From Xanthomonas cassavae CFBP 4642 (GTDB lineage: Bacteria; Pseudomonadota; Gammaproteobacteria; Xanthomonadales; Xanthomonadaceae), in the NCBI RefSeq assembly GCF_000454545.1, contig NZ_CM002139.1, positions 4,316,370-4,343,246 of the forward strand: DNA of 26,877 nucleotides. Direction: 5' to 3'. Every line of letters starts with the position of its first letter. Positions within the stretch are counted from its first letter, which is position 1. Below the pieces are notes generated by a model. It made no database searches. It had not been told where the DNA came from and worked only from the letters and a program-made list of their open reading frames with translations. Below are positions 17,618 through 26,877 of the stretch, piece after piece. Position numbers and translations under genes: made by a program.

Positions 17618-19090
17618 ATGCCACGTTTTCCCGACCAGCTGCTGTACATCGGCGGCCGTTATGTTCCCGCCCGCAGCGGCCACACCTTCGAGGTGGTCAA
17701 CCCTGCCACCGGCGAGGTACTGGCCAACGTGCACAACGCCGGCGCCGACGATCTGGACGCTGCGGTCGACAGTGCCAAGGCCGGCCAACGCGTGTGGGCC
17801 GCGCTGACCACGGTGGAGCGCTCACGCATCCTGCTGCGCGCGGTGGCGTTGCTGCGCGAGCGCAACGATGCGCTGGCCGAGCTGGAGTCGCTCAACACCG
17901 GCAAGCCGCTGACCGAAACGCGCAACGTGGACATCGTCACCGGCGCAGACGTGCTGGAGTACTACGCCGGGGCGGCGCAGGCGCTGCAGGGTGCGCAGGT
18001 CCCGCTGCGCGAAGGCAGCTTCTTCTACACCCGGCACGAGCCGCTCGGCGTGGTCGGCGCGATCGGCGCGTGGAATTACCCGATCCAGATCGCGCTGTGG
18101 AAGGCAGCGCCCGCGCTGGCGGCCGGCAACGCAATGATCTTCAAACCCAGCGAAGTCACGCCGCTCACTGCACTCAAACTGGCGGAACTGTTCACCGAAG
18201 CGGGACTTCCCGATGGCGTATTCAACGTCCTGCCAGGCGATGGCGCCAGCGTGGGCACGGCGCTCACAGAGCATCCGCACATCGAGAAGATCAGCTTCAC
18301 CGGCGGCACCGCCACCGGCCGCAAGGTGATGGCCAGCGCATCGAGTTCGTCGTTGAAAGACGTGACCATGGAACTGGGTGGCAAATCGCCGCTGATCGTC
18401 TGTGCCGATGCGGATCTGGACCTGGCTGCCGACATCGCGATGATGGCCAACTTCTACAGCTCCGGGCAGGTGTGCACCAATGGCACCCGGGTGTTCGTGC
18501 CGCGGGCACTGCGCACCGCCTTCGAAGCGCGGCTGCTGGCACGCGTGCAACGCATCCATATCGGCGACCCGCTCGATGAACGCACCACCTTCGGCCCGAT
18601 GGTCAGCGCCGCGCACATGCAGCGCGTGCTGGACTACATCGAACAGGGCAAGGCCGAAGGTGCACGCCTGCTGTGCGGCGGCGAGCGGCTACGCGACGGC
18701 GCGTTGGCGCAGGGCTATTACGTGGCGCCGACGATCTTCAGCGATTGCAGCGATGTCATGACGATCGTGCGCGAAGAAATCTTCGGGCCGGTGCTGAGCC
18801 TGCTCACCTACGACGACGACGACGAAGCGGTGACCCGTGCCAATGCGACCAGCTACGGATTGGCCGCCGGTGTGGTCACGCCCGATCTGGCGCGTGCGCA
18901 CCGGCTGATCCATCGACTGGAAGCAGGCATCTGCTGGATCAACACCTGGGGCGAGTCGCCCGCGCCGATGCCGGTAGGTGGCTACAAGCAATCGGGCGTG
19001 GGTCGCGAGAACGGCTTGGCCACCTTGCAGGCCTATACGCGCACCAAGTCGGTTCAGGTCGAGCTGGAACGCTACGCATCGGTGTTTTGA
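17618..19090 (+). CDS. betB: Betaine aldehyde dehydrogenase
   Basis: BetB oxidises betaine aldehyde to glycine betaine with NAD(P). The 490 residues match the family length. Catalytic residues fall at the standard BetB positions: Glu252 in TMELGGKSP and Cys286 in SSGQVCTNG. Asn152-region motifs ([14 protein letters not shown]) and the cofactor loop [11 protein letters not shown] are also present. An excellent AGGAGG site precedes the ATG. It lies between betT and betA, as the second oxidation step of choline metabolism. It should be cytosolic. Confidence 0.97.
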   Translation: MPRFPDQLLYIGGRYVPARSGHTFEVVNPATGEVLANVHNAGADDLDAAVDSAKAGQRVWAALTTVERSRILLRAVALLRERNDALAELESLNTGKPLTETRNVDIVTGADVLEYYAGAAQALQGAQVPLREGSFFYTRHEPLGVVGAIGAWNYPIQIALWKAAPALAAGNAMIFKPSEVTPLTALKLAELFTEAGLPDGVFNVLPGDGASVGTALTEHPHIEKISFTGGTATGRKVMASASSSSLKDVTMELGGKSPLIVCADADLDLAADIAMMANFYSSGQVCTNGTRVFVPRALRTAFEARLLARVQRIHIGDPLDERTTFGPMVSAAHMQRVLDYIEQGKAEGARLLCGGERLRDGALAQGYYVAPTIFSDCSDVMTIVREEIFGPVLSLLTYDDDDEAVTRANATSYGLAAGVVTPDLARAHRLIHRLEAGICWINTWGESPAPMPVGGYKQSGVGRENGLATLQAYTRTKSVQVELERYASVF

Positions 19091-19238
19091 GCGGCCGACG
19101 CTGCAACGCACGTCATCGCTGGATGCGTGCGTTGCGCCCTACACACGCACTGCGCGCATCACCACAGTGCCGCGCCCAGAACAGCGACCGCGCAGTGCCT
19201 TGACTGCCGCTGCACCGCTTACGCATCAGGAGACCACC

Positions 19239-20909
19239 ATGCAACGCGAATACGACTACATCATCATCGGCGCCGGCTCGGCAGGCAATGTGCTGGCCGC
19301 ACGTCTGACCGAAGACCCGGGCGTGACGGTGCTCTTGCTCGAAGCGGGCGGACCGGATTACCGGCTGGATTTCCGCACCCAGATGCCAGCCGCGCTGGCG
19401 TTCCCGCTGCAGGGCCGCCGCTACAACTGGGCCTATGAAACCGAGCCGGAGCCGCACATGGACAACCGCCGCATGGAATGCGGGCGCGGCAAGGGCCTGG
19501 GCGGCTCGTCGCTGATCAACGGCATGTGCTACATCCGCGGCAACGCGCTGGATTTCGATCACTGGGCCAAGCGCCCGGGATTGGAAGACTGGAGCTACCG
19601 CGATGTGCTGCCGTACTTTCGCAAGGCCGAGACACGCGACATCGGCGCCAATGACTATCACGGCGGCGAAGGCCCGGTGAGCGTGGCCACGCCAAAGAAC
19701 GACAACAACGTGCTGTTCCATGCCATGGTCGATGCCGGCGTGCAGGCCGGCTATCCGCGCACCGACGACCTCAACGGCTATCGGCAGGAAGGCTTCGGGC
19801 CGATGGACCGCACCGTGACGCCACGCGGACGGCGCGCGAGTACTGCACGCGGCTATCTGGACATGGCCAAGCCGCGCGATGGCCTGAATATCGTCACCCA
19901 TGCCACCACCGACCGCATCCTGTTTGCCGGCAAGCGTGCGATCGGCGTGCATTATCTGGTGGGCAACAGCAGCGAGGGCATCGATGCGCATGCGCGTCGC
20001 GAAGTGCTGGTGTGTGCGGGCGCCATCGCCTCACCGCAGCTGCTGCAGCGCTCCGGTGTGGGTGCGCCGGAGCTGCTGCGCGCACTCGACGTGCAGTTGG
20101 TGCACGACCTACCCGGCGTCGGCCAGAACCTGCAGGATCATCTGGAGGTCTATATTCAATACGCCTGCACCAAGCCGGTCTCGCTGTATCCGGCCTTGCA
20201 GTGGTGGAACCAGCCTGCGATTGGTGCCGAGTGGCTGTTCGCCGGCACCGGCACCGGCGCCAGCAACCAGTTCGAAGCCGGCGGTTTCATCCGCACACGC
20301 GACGAGTTCGACTGGCCCAACATCCAGTACCACTTCCTGCCCGTCGCCATCAATTACAACGGCAGCAATGCGGTAAAGGAGCATGGCTTCCAGGCGCACG
20401 TGGGCTCGATGCGCACGCCCAGTCGCGGCCGCGTGCATGCCAAGTCGCGCGACCCGCACCAGCATCCGTCGATCCTGTTCAACTACCAGTCCACCGACCA
20501 GGACTGGCAGGAATTCCGCGACGCGATCCGCATCACCCGCGAGATCATCGCCCAGCCCGCGCTCGATGCGTATCGCGGGCGCGAGATCAGCCCCGGTGCC
20601 GATTGCAGGACAGACGCCGAGCTGGACGCATTCGTGCGTTCGCGTGCAGAGACCGCGTATCACCCATCGTGCTCGTGCGCGATGGGCACCGACGACGTGG
20701 CCGTGGTGGACGGACAAGGCCGCGTGCACGGCCTGGAAGGCCTGCGTGTCATCGACGCCTCGATCATGCCGCGCATCATCACCGGCAACCTCAACGCCAC
20801 CACCATCATGATTGCCGAGAAGATCGCCGACCGTATGCGGGGGCGCACACCGCTGCCGCGCAGCACGGCCGATTACTACGTTGCGGGCGATGCGCCTGTG
20901 CGCGGGTGA
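19239..20909 (+). CDS. betA: Choline dehydrogenase (GMC oxidoreductase)
   Basis: BetA is a membrane-associated flavoprotein that oxidises choline to betaine aldehyde and can also act on the aldehyde. The 556 residues equal the E. coli enzyme. The N-terminus holds the FAD-binding motif [16 protein letters not shown]. The GMC signatures are [15 protein letters not shown] near residue 80 and [15 protein letters not shown] near residue 260. The catalytic His475 lies in [11 protein letters not shown], and [10 protein letters not shown] follows near the end. The frame is open far upstream through the end of betB, but this ATG follows AGGAG (19227-19231) and begins the conserved domain. It is 148 bp after betB, so an internal promoter is possible. 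Confidence 0.97.
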   Translation: MQREYDYIIIGAGSAGNVLAARLTEDPGVTVLLLEAGGPDYRLDFRTQMPAALAFPLQGRRYNWAYETEPEPHMDNRRMECGRGKGLGGSSLINGMCYIRGNALDFDHWAKRPGLEDWSYRDVLPYFRKAETRDIGANDYHGGEGPVSVATPKNDNNVLFHAMVDAGVQAGYPRTDDLNGYRQEGFGPMDRTVTPRGRRASTARGYLDMAKPRDGLNIVTHATTDRILFAGKRAIGVHYLVGNSSEGIDAHARREVLVCAGAIASPQLLQRSGVGAPELLRALDVQLVHDLPGVGQNLQDHLEVYIQYACTKPVSLYPALQWWNQPAIGAEWLFAGTGTGASNQFEAGGFIRTRDEFDWPNIQYHFLPVAINYNGSNAVKEHGFQAHVGSMRTPSRGRVHAKSRDPHQHPSILFNYQSTDQDWQEFRDAIRITREIIAQPALDAYRGREISPGADCRTDAELDAFVRSRAETAYHPSCSCAMGTDDVAVVDGQGRVHGLEGLRVIDASIMPRIITGNLNATTIMIAEKIADRMRGRTPLPRSTADYYVAGDAPVRG

Positions 20910-20920
20910 TGCTAGAAAAC

Positions 20921-20962
20921 GCGGTGCGCCACCCTGGGTCGAGTGCGTGGCGCCCTCACCGC
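20921..20962. terminator. Bipartite hairpin just after betA
   Basis: Outer arms GCGGTG/CACCGC (20921-20926, 20957-20962) and inner arms GCGCCAC/GTGGCGC (20926-20932, 20947-20953) form one stem-loop starting 11 bp after the betA stop. No T run follows. It may protect or end the bet transcript. Confidence 0.5.
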
Positions 20963-21000
20963 TCGCGGGGCACGCCGCAGGTACATCCTCGTAGGCTCGG

Positions 21001-21020
21001 TGGCGGCATCCATGCCGCCA
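21001..21020. repeat. Palindrome TGGCGGCAT/ATGCCGCCA, likely repeat element
   Basis: Nine-base arms are separated by two bases. The surrounding wording (about 20970-21060) resembles an intergenic repeat that I recall seeing many times in Xanthomonas genomes. This is from memory; copy number is not visible here. Confidence 0.5.
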
Positions 21021-21133
21021 CACGGTCCCACAATCGGCGAGGACACCGCGCCAGAGAGTTTTCAGGCGTTTATTGAAAGCCCGTCTCCTGATCTTGTTGC
21101 GTTGCGAAGCTGATCGGATGCGCCATTGCCGAA

Positions 21134-21187
21134 CAATGCACGTCATGCATTGCTTGAAGCCATGCACACCGACCATCTTCGATGGTC
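21134..21187. repeat. Two adjacent hairpins in the betA-TonB receptor gap
   Basis: CAATGCA-CGTCA-TGCATTG (21134-21152) and GACCATC-TTC-GATGGTC (21171-21187) are both perfect 7-bp stems with short loops. They are part of a hairpin-dense, gene-free region (20910-21350). Confidence 0.55.
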
Positions 21188-21251
21188 CTTGTCCGCTCTC
21201 CGTCGCGGGCTCTTACGCGGTATGGATGCCGCGTAAGAGCCTTACAAGGAC
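21185..21251. repeat. Nested inverted repeat with 13-bp inner stem
   Basis: The inner stem GGCTCTTACGCGG/CCGCGTAAGAGCC (21208-21220, 21229-21241) is perfect with an 8-nt loop. Outer arms GTCCTTGT/ACAAGGAC (21185-21192, 21244-21251) are also perfect. It lies 100 bp from the end of the TonB receptor gene and could act as a bidirectional terminator, a repeat or a structured RNA. No T run is present. Confidence 0.65.
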
Positions 21252-21350
21252 GTACTTGCGGCGTGTCACGCGAGGGTTGGCGGGCGAGGGCCCTGCGGTC
21301 AAGCCACAGATCAGCCGCTCTCCGCTTTACGACCGACCCGACCTGATGGG

Positions 21351-24230
21351 CTAAAACTTCAGATCCACCCGCGCATACCAGAAGCGTCCACCAGGGATGT
21401 CGTAAGTGGAGGCGTCGTAGCCATTGAAGGAGCACGACAGGCAGATCGGAGGATCCTTGTCGAAGACGTTGTTCAAGCCGGCGGTGAGTTGCAACCCCTT
21501 GAGCCAGTCGAAGCGGTATCCCAGCTGTGCATCGTGGTAGGTGATCGCATCCAGTCGATTGGTGCCTTCTGCAGGGTTGGAGCACACCGCAAATTCCACT
21601 GCATCGCCGCACTGCTCGGTAAGCTTGGAAATGTGGCGTGCCGTCCACGACGCCGTCCAGTTGCCCAGCGACCAATCCAGCACCGCATTGCTGGTCTATT
21701 CGGGAATCGCACTGTCGACCACTTCGATACCCGGCCCCTGCGGCTGCCGCTGCCCGGCCGCGCTCAATGCTTCGTAACGGCCCACAAAGGTGTTTTGCCA
21801 TGACAACTTGAAGCGGCCCAACGCGCTTTCCGGCAAGGTCCAGAACAGGTCCACGTCCTAGCCGTCGGTCTTGATCGAGCCCAGGTTGGTCAGGCGGTTG
21901 TTGAAGGCGTTGATACCGCCGGTGGACGCGCGCCCGATGCCGTCGCAATACAGCGCATCCAGCGTCTCCACGCACAGGTCCAGCTGCGTCTGCGCATTGA
22001 TCGCCTGGATCGCGCCCTCCACATGGTGACGATAGAAGGTCACTTCCATATCGAGCCGATCCGACCAACTTGCATTCCTGGCAAAGCCCGGACTGAACAC
22101 GAAGCCGGCACTGAAGCTGCGCGAACGTTCCGGGTCCAGTTGCTCGTTACCGCCAGTGGTGACCGAAATCTGCTGATTGGCCTGCTGATAGCCACCTGGC
22201 ACGCCCAGTGCCGCGCAATTGGCTGCACTGCCGCGCGGCGCGGTACCGCCCAGGCCGATCAAGCAGGGATCGGACAATTGCAGGTCGGCGCGCGCAGCCG
22301 AACCGAACAGCTCGCCGATGGTCGGCGCGCGAAAGCCTTCGGCATAGCTGGTGCGCAGCACCAGCTCGTCGGTGACCTGCCAGCGTAAGCCGTACTTGGG
22401 CGTGAACTCGCCACCGAAGGTGGAGTAATCCGAATAGCGGCCGGCGATGGTCAGATCGAGTTTGTCGCCCAACGACGAGTTGGCGAAAATCGGGATATTG
22501 AGTTCGAGATAGGCCTCGTTGACGTCGTAGCTGCCGGAGGTCGGCAACGACGGCACACCGTTGTAGCGCCCGGCCACGGTGAGTGGATCGGGCTGGTACG
22601 CGCCTTCGTACTTGCGGTATTCGTAGCCGGTGGCGAACGACACCGCGCCGCCAGGCAACTGGAACAACTCGCTGCTGAGATTGGCGGTGAACAGGCTCAA
22701 TTCGTTCTGGCTGCGGTCGCGCACCACCGGCTGAATCCAGCGCAACATGTCGGGCGTGATACTGCCCGCGCCACTGAAGATATCCAGCGGCACGCAGCCG
22801 GCCACCGCCGCACAGGCGGCCGGGTCGCCCAGCGCCAGGTTGATGTTGTACAGGTTGTAGCTGCCGTAGTTGGTCTGTTCGGCCTTGTTCTTGCTGTACA
22901 TGCCGTTGACGTCCCAGTACCAGGTGCGCGCGCCGCCCTCGAAGCTACCTACCAGCCCGGTGCCGAAATACTGAGTGTCCACCTGCTGCTCGTAGCGACG
23001 CGGCCCGCCTTCCACCGGACGCCGACCGATCTGGATCAGGTTGGTGGCCGAGTTCAGATCGAAGCCGAACGGATTGAACGGATTGAGCGCCGAAATCACG
23101 ATGTTGTCGGCCAGCGGGTTGCCGGTGCCGGCATCGGGGCCGAGAAAGATCGGCTCGGGCGCGGCCTGGTTGGTCGACTCGCGCCGATTGCCCAATGCCT
23201 TGACGTACCACTGCACGTCGTCGTTGAAGTAATAGCGGAATTGCGCGAACACGCCCTTGCGCTCGGATGGGGTCAGCAACAGGTTCTGCTCGGCGAAGTT
23301 GTAGCGGTCTGCGGTGCCGAAGCAGTGGTAATCGTCGCTGCGGGTGCAGCCGGCGCTGCCGTCGTACTGCGGTGTGCCGACACCGGCATTGGGCGTGAGG
23401 TTCTGGCGCGCGCCGGTGTTCGGGTCGAAGAACTGGAAGCGCCCGTCCGGTGTGGCCGAGCTGCCGAAGGTCAGCCCGGTGCCCGGAATCGGGAAACGCG
23501 CCTGCGCCCTGTCACGCGCGTAGATCGGATCCTGCTTGACGTAGCTGGCGCCTGAAAACAGGCTGAAATCCTCGCCGCTGGTGCCCCAGGCCAGGTCCAC
23601 GCCCTGGTTGGCACCATCGCCCTTGCCGTACTGGCCATAGTTGAGGGTGACCTGCGCGCCATCGAAGCTGCGCCGGGTGATGATGTTGACCACGCTGGCA
23701 ATCGCGTCGGAGCCGTACAACGATGAGGCGCCGTCTTCGAGCACTTCGATGCGTTCCACAATCGCCAGCGGAATGGTGTTGAGGTCGGTCGACGATCCCA
23801 CGCCGGACGCGGAGGATTCATTGACCCAGCGGATGCCATCGACCAGCACCAGCACGCGCTTGGAACCGAGGTGACGCAGATCCACCTGCGCCGAGCCCGC
23901 ACCCACGCCGCCGCCATCGGGCGGAAAGCCGAAGTTGCCTGACGAATTGAACTTGGCGTTGAGCGCCGAGCCCGAGGCCGTGAGTTCCTGCAGCACCTCG
24001 CCGATCGAGGTCAGGCCGGTGCGTTCGATGTCGGCGCGATTGAGCGTCTGGATCGGCACCTGGCCTTGCAGCTCGGCAGTCTTGATGCGGGTGCCGGTGA
24101 CCTGCACGCTGTCGAGCGTGCGCGTACCAGGGGCGGCGTCGGGCTGTTGCGCCCAGGCCAGGGTGGGAATCAGGCACAGCGACAACTGCACGGCCAGGCA
24201 TGACCGCGACGGACGGATCAGACGCTTCAC
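21351..24230 (-). pseudogene. TonB-dependent outer membrane receptor with two in-frame stops
   Basis: The gene encodes a TonB-dependent outer-membrane transporter. A signal peptide (about residues 1-27, ending AWAQ) is followed by a TonB-box-like LDSVQVTG and a plug domain (about 40-175, with [23 protein letters not shown]). A long beta barrel follows, ending in LKF, the aromatic C-terminus needed for barrel insertion. The full frame is 959 codons with no shift, but TAG interrupts it at codon 791 (21860-21858) and again at codon 845 (21698-21696). The first stop leaves a 790-residue product missing the last strands. Homology clearly continues across both stops (DVDLFWTLPES, TSNAVLDWSLGNW). 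Substrate is unknown. It is divergent from slt. Confidence 0.9.
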
Positions 24231-24504
24231 CCTTTCTCTCTCCAGAAGGATTCTTCAAAGTGTCCGCACGCCCCCGTGCCCTGCGGTCCATCCCGAGTCT
24301 TAAACGAAACCTTAACGCACCGCAATCTGGCGGTGCAGCACTGCGCTGGGCGTCGCAGCGCGCATCCCAGCGCGACAACGCCGGATACGCGCGCCCAACC
24401 GGCTGGCCATCGCGCTCGCGGTGCGCACCGGTGCGGGCATGCCGATGCACAGGGGCAGCGCATGTTCACTCAAGCGCTCAGGCCTGCTTCGGTATCATCG
24501 CGCC

Positions 24505-26478
24505 ATGACTTCTTCCCCCCGTTTCGCCACTCTCGTCGCTGGCCTGTTGTGTCTTGCCAGTACCGCATTGCACGCACAAAGCCTCGACCCGCAGTTGACG
24601 GCCATGCGCGATGCGATCGCCGCTGCCGAGCGCGGCCAATCCGACCCCGCGCAACTGGCCGCCTTGCGCCGTCACCCGCTGTACGGCTGGCTGGAATTGG
24701 CCACGCTCAAGCGCAGCATCGACAACGTGTCCAACGCGCAGGCGCAGGGCTTTTTGCAACGCTACGCCGGCCAGCCGGTGGCCGAGAGCTTCCGCAGCAC
24801 CTGGCTGCCGGCGGTGGCACGTCGGCAGGACTGGGCCACCCTGCTGGCCAACTGGAAGAGCACCGACAACATCGGCCTGCGCTGCGCGCAGCTCACCGCA
24901 CGCCAGGCCACCGGCAAGCTGGACGCGCAGTGGAGCCGCGATGCGCTCACGCTGTGGCGCAACGGCAAGGCACTCCCCGATGCCTGTGATCCGGTGGTTG
25001 CCACACTGGAATCCCGCGGCGAGCTGACACCAGCACTGCGCTGGGAACGGGTGGAAGCCGCCGCCGATGCGCAGCTGCCTGCGGTGATGCGGACCGCAGC
25101 GCGTGGCTTGCCGGCGGCTGATCTGGCACTGGCAACCGATTACGCGGCCTTTCTCGACAAGGTCCACCCGCGTGCACCAGGCTGGCCCAAGACCGAGCGC
25201 AGCCGTCGCATTGCCGTCGATGGCCTGGCCAAACTCGCCAAGAGCGACCCGGACGCGGCCGAACAACAGTTGCCGCAGCTGGCCAGCACACTGGGCTTCA
25301 GCGATGCGCAGCGTGGGCAGGTGCTGTATCAGATCGCACTGTGGACGGTCGCCTCGTATCTGCCGGATTCGGCGCGCCGGCTCAATGCGGTGCCTGATGC
25401 CTCCTACGACGAACGCCTGCACGAATGGCGCGCACGCGAGGCGATGTCGCGCGGCGATTGGCCGGCGGCACTGGCGGCGATCCGCAAGATGCCGGCCGGC
25501 CAGCGGGCCGACTCGCGCTGGCAGTATTTCGAGGCGCGCCTGACCGAGAAGACCGGCTCGGCAGCAGCTGCACAACCGTTGTATCGCGCCGCCGCGCAAT
25601 CACCGACCTTCCATGGGTTCCTGGCGGCCGACCGTCTGCAGCAGCCGTACCGGATCTGTCCATGGGAACCCAAGGACAGCGCGCAGGCCAAGGCCGCAGT
25701 GGCGCGCGATCCGGCATTGGGCCGTGCCATTGCCCTGTTCCAGATCGATCGCCCTGGCTGGGCGGTGGCCGAATGGAACGATGCTGCCAGTCGTTTCGAT
25801 GACACCCAACGCCGCCTTGCCGTGGAGGTTGCCAGCGACAATGGCTGGTTCGACCGCGCGGTATTTGCGCTCGGCAAGCAACCGGACGAACAGCGCCTGT
25901 ATGCACTGCGCTTCCCGCTGCATCACGACGACAGCATTCGCCGCGAAGCCGCCAGGAACGCAATCGACCCGGCCTGGGTGGCCGCAGAGATCCGCGCCGA
26001 AAGCATCTTCAATCCGCGTGCGCGCTCGCCGGCCAACGCCATGGGCCTGATGCAGGTATTGCCCGGCACCGGCGCCGCCGTGGCCAAAGGCATCGCCCTG
26101 CCCGGCTATGCCGGTGCCACCAGCCTCTATGAGCCGGACACCAACATCGCCATCGGCACGGCCTACCTGCGTCAGTTGCTCAATACCTATGGGTTGCCGT
26201 ATCTCACCATCGCCGCCTACAACGCCGGCCCTGGCCCGACCGGCCGCTGGCAATCGCAGCGGCCGAATTTCGAACCGGATTTCTGGATCGAAACCATCAG
26301 CTACAAGGAGACGCGCGACTATGTCGCGCGCGTGCTGGCCTTCAGTGTGATCTACGACTGGCGCCTCAACGGCGACATGCTGCCACTGAGCGACCGCTTG
26401 ATGGGCAAGCTGGTGGACAAGCGCCAGAAGCCGGTGTGCACGCCGGGCGAAGGCACGAACAACGCGGCGCAGGAATGA
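24505..26478 (+). CDS. slt: Soluble lytic murein transglycosylase
   Basis: This periplasmic enzyme cleaves peptidoglycan to 1,6-anhydromuropeptides during wall turnover. The 657-residue protein has a signal peptide (residues 1-24, ending ALHA) and a long alpha-helical superhelix (about 30-470). The C-terminal Slt domain (GH23) has catalytic Glu499 in AEIRAESIFNP, followed by SPANAMGLMQVLP, IGTAYLRQLL and AAYNAGPGP. These match Slt70-type enzymes. The frame is open 28 codons upstream, but the ATG at 24505 gives a clean signal peptide. The 274-bp gap to the divergent TonB receptor gene shows no gene. A small hairpin follows the stop. Confidence 0.95.
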   Translation: MTSSPRFATLVAGLLCLASTALHAQSLDPQLTAMRDAIAAAERGQSDPAQLAALRRHPLYGWLELATLKRSIDNVSNAQAQGFLQRYAGQPVAESFRSTWLPAVARRQDWATLLANWKSTDNIGLRCAQLTARQATGKLDAQWSRDALTLWRNGKALPDACDPVVATLESRGELTPALRWERVEAAADAQLPAVMRTAARGLPAADLALATDYAAFLDKVHPRAPGWPKTERSRRIAVDGLAKLAKSDPDAAEQQLPQLASTLGFSDAQRGQVLYQIALWTVASYLPDSARRLNAVPDASYDERLHEWRAREAMSRGDWPAALAAIRKMPAGQRADSRWQYFEARLTEKTGSAAAAQPLYRAAAQSPTFHGFLAADRLQQPYRICPWEPKDSAQAKAAVARDPALGRAIALFQIDRPGWAVAEWNDAASRFDDTQRRLAVEVASDNGWFDRAVFALGKQPDEQRLYALRFPLHHDDSIRREAARNAIDPAWVAAEIRAESIFNPRARSPANAMGLMQVLPGTGAAVAKGIALPGYAGATSLYEPDTNIAIGTAYLRQLLNTYGLPYLTIAAYNAGPGPTGRWQSQRPNFEPDFWIETISYKETRDYVARVLAFSVIYDWRLNGDMLPLSDRLMGKLVDKRQKPVCTPGEGTNNAAQE

Positions 26479-26485
26479 GCGTAAT

Positions 26486-26506
26486 GCGGCCGACTGGCAC
26501 GGCCGC
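26486..26506. terminator. Hairpin after slt
   Basis: Perfect 7-bp arms GCGGCCG/CGGCCGC surround a 7-nt loop, 8 bp after the slt stop. No T run follows, so termination strength is uncertain. The gap up to 26623 holds nothing else. Confidence 0.45.
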
Positions 26507-26623
26507 TACCAAGAGCGGGATTCACGTAATGCGCCGCAACGGAGCGCAGACAGTGCCCTGTGGCGGCATGAAGCGCCCGTCCACCGAGAATCAGACGGTC
26601 ATATGACCCGTTTCGGCGAATCC

Positions 26624-26842
26624 TCAACTGGGCTCTGCGACGGGATCGGCGATCTCCTGCGCTGCGTCGCGGGCAAGCAGAGCGCTTGCTTCATGCAGCG
26701 CAAGGCGAACGCTACTCAAGCGTGATTCTTTACCCGAGTGCACGCTGCCCTTACCAGCGGCATAACACTCCACGATCCATGGCGTTAGGGCAACGCTGAT
26801 CAAGTAGTCGCAACGGCCAGCGAACTGGCCGATCCGGCTCAT
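26624..26842 (-). CDS. Small hypothetical protein, 72 residues
   Basis: This short ORF is not recognised. It begins MSRIGQFAGRCDYLI and ends in a helical Ala-rich stretch (RLALHEASALLARDAAQEIA). It has no signal peptide, membrane segment or motif that I can name. In its favour, its ATG overlaps a TGA stop of an upstream reading frame (ATGA), suggesting translational coupling, and its composition looks protein-like rather than shadow-like. Against it, it is short and no ribosome site is obvious. Confidence 0.45.
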   Translation of the reverse strand: MSRIGQFAGRCDYLISVALTPWIVECYAAGKGSVHSGKESRLSSVRLALHEASALLARDAAQEIADPVAEPS

Positions 26843-26877
26843 GACGCACTTGGATCTACGATCAGCCGTCCTTCCAT
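26839..26877 (-). CDS. Possible 3' end of a gene continuing beyond the window
   Basis: On the minus strand the last bases read MEGRLIVDPSAS then TGA, overlapping the ATG of the next small ORF. It may be the tail of a gene outside the window. Only 12 codons are visible, so this is tentative. Confidence 0.3.
   Translation of the reverse strand: MEGRLIVDPSAS

Noticed and set aside
20910..21350. An insertion sequence between betA and the TonB receptor
   Set aside because: No transposase frame and no terminal repeats with target duplication could be seen; only hairpins.
21070..22068. Minus-strand ORF across the end of the TonB receptor
   Set aside because: It is in a different frame from the receptor; receptor homology continues in the original frame through both stop codons, so this is a shadow and not evidence of a frameshift.
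21351..24230. Amber suppression or recoding in the TonB receptor
   Set aside because: TAG also serves as the natural stop of this gene and of the LysR gene, so general TAG read-through is not supported.
26352..26627. 91-codon minus-strand ORF overlapping the end of slt
   Set aside because: Most of it is antisense to the conserved slt C-terminus and it has no recognisable features.

Overview
The window looks like a chromosomal segment of a Xanthomonas species or a very close Lysobacteraceae relative. DNA is GC-rich throughout. The bet operon, the GshA type, the TonB receptor style and the glutathione-dependent formaldehyde operon all fit that group. No tRNA, rRNA, CRISPR array, insertion sequence or phage gene was seen. 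Most of the window is core metabolism. The unusual parts are two disrupted genes and several compact regulatory or hairpin sites.

Layout. 1-335 is non-coding and carries a hairpin-rich dispersed repeat. 336-3316 (minus) is a complete formaldehyde detoxification operon, read frmR-adhC-gfa-fghA, with a G-tract operator overlapping its -10 box. 3536-4450 (minus) is a YeiE-like LysR regulator, divergent from a TDT-family transporter (4552-5633) broken by an 8-bp tandem duplication. 5829-6842 (minus) is a glycosyltransferase, divergent from an OmpR/EnvZ-type two-component pair (7073-9273). 9641-12064 (minus) holds gshA and engB, separated by a strong terminator. 12207-15462 (plus) encodes a diheme cytochrome c4, two DsbA-like lipoproteins and an endonuclease/exonuclease/phosphatase-fold protein. 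15599-20909 (plus) is betT-betB-betA for choline uptake and oxidation to glycine betaine. 20910-21350 is a hairpin-dense convergent intergenic region. 21351-24230 (minus) is a TonB-dependent receptor with two in-frame amber codons. 24505-26478 (plus) is soluble lytic transglycosylase slt. The right edge has a small unknown minus-strand ORF overlapping the end of a gene that lies outside the window.

How the genes work together. Glutathione made by the GshA pathway is the co-substrate of the formaldehyde operon: Gfa/AdhC/FghA convert formaldehyde to formate through S-hydroxymethyl- and S-formylglutathione. BetT imports choline, and BetA and BetB oxidise it to the osmoprotectant betaine. Cytochrome c4 and the two DsbA proteins are exported and act in periplasmic electron transfer and thiol oxidation. 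I found no clearly new biological system. The best leads are the reversible-looking 8-bp duplication in the TDT transporter, the double-amber TonB receptor and the hairpin cluster after betA.
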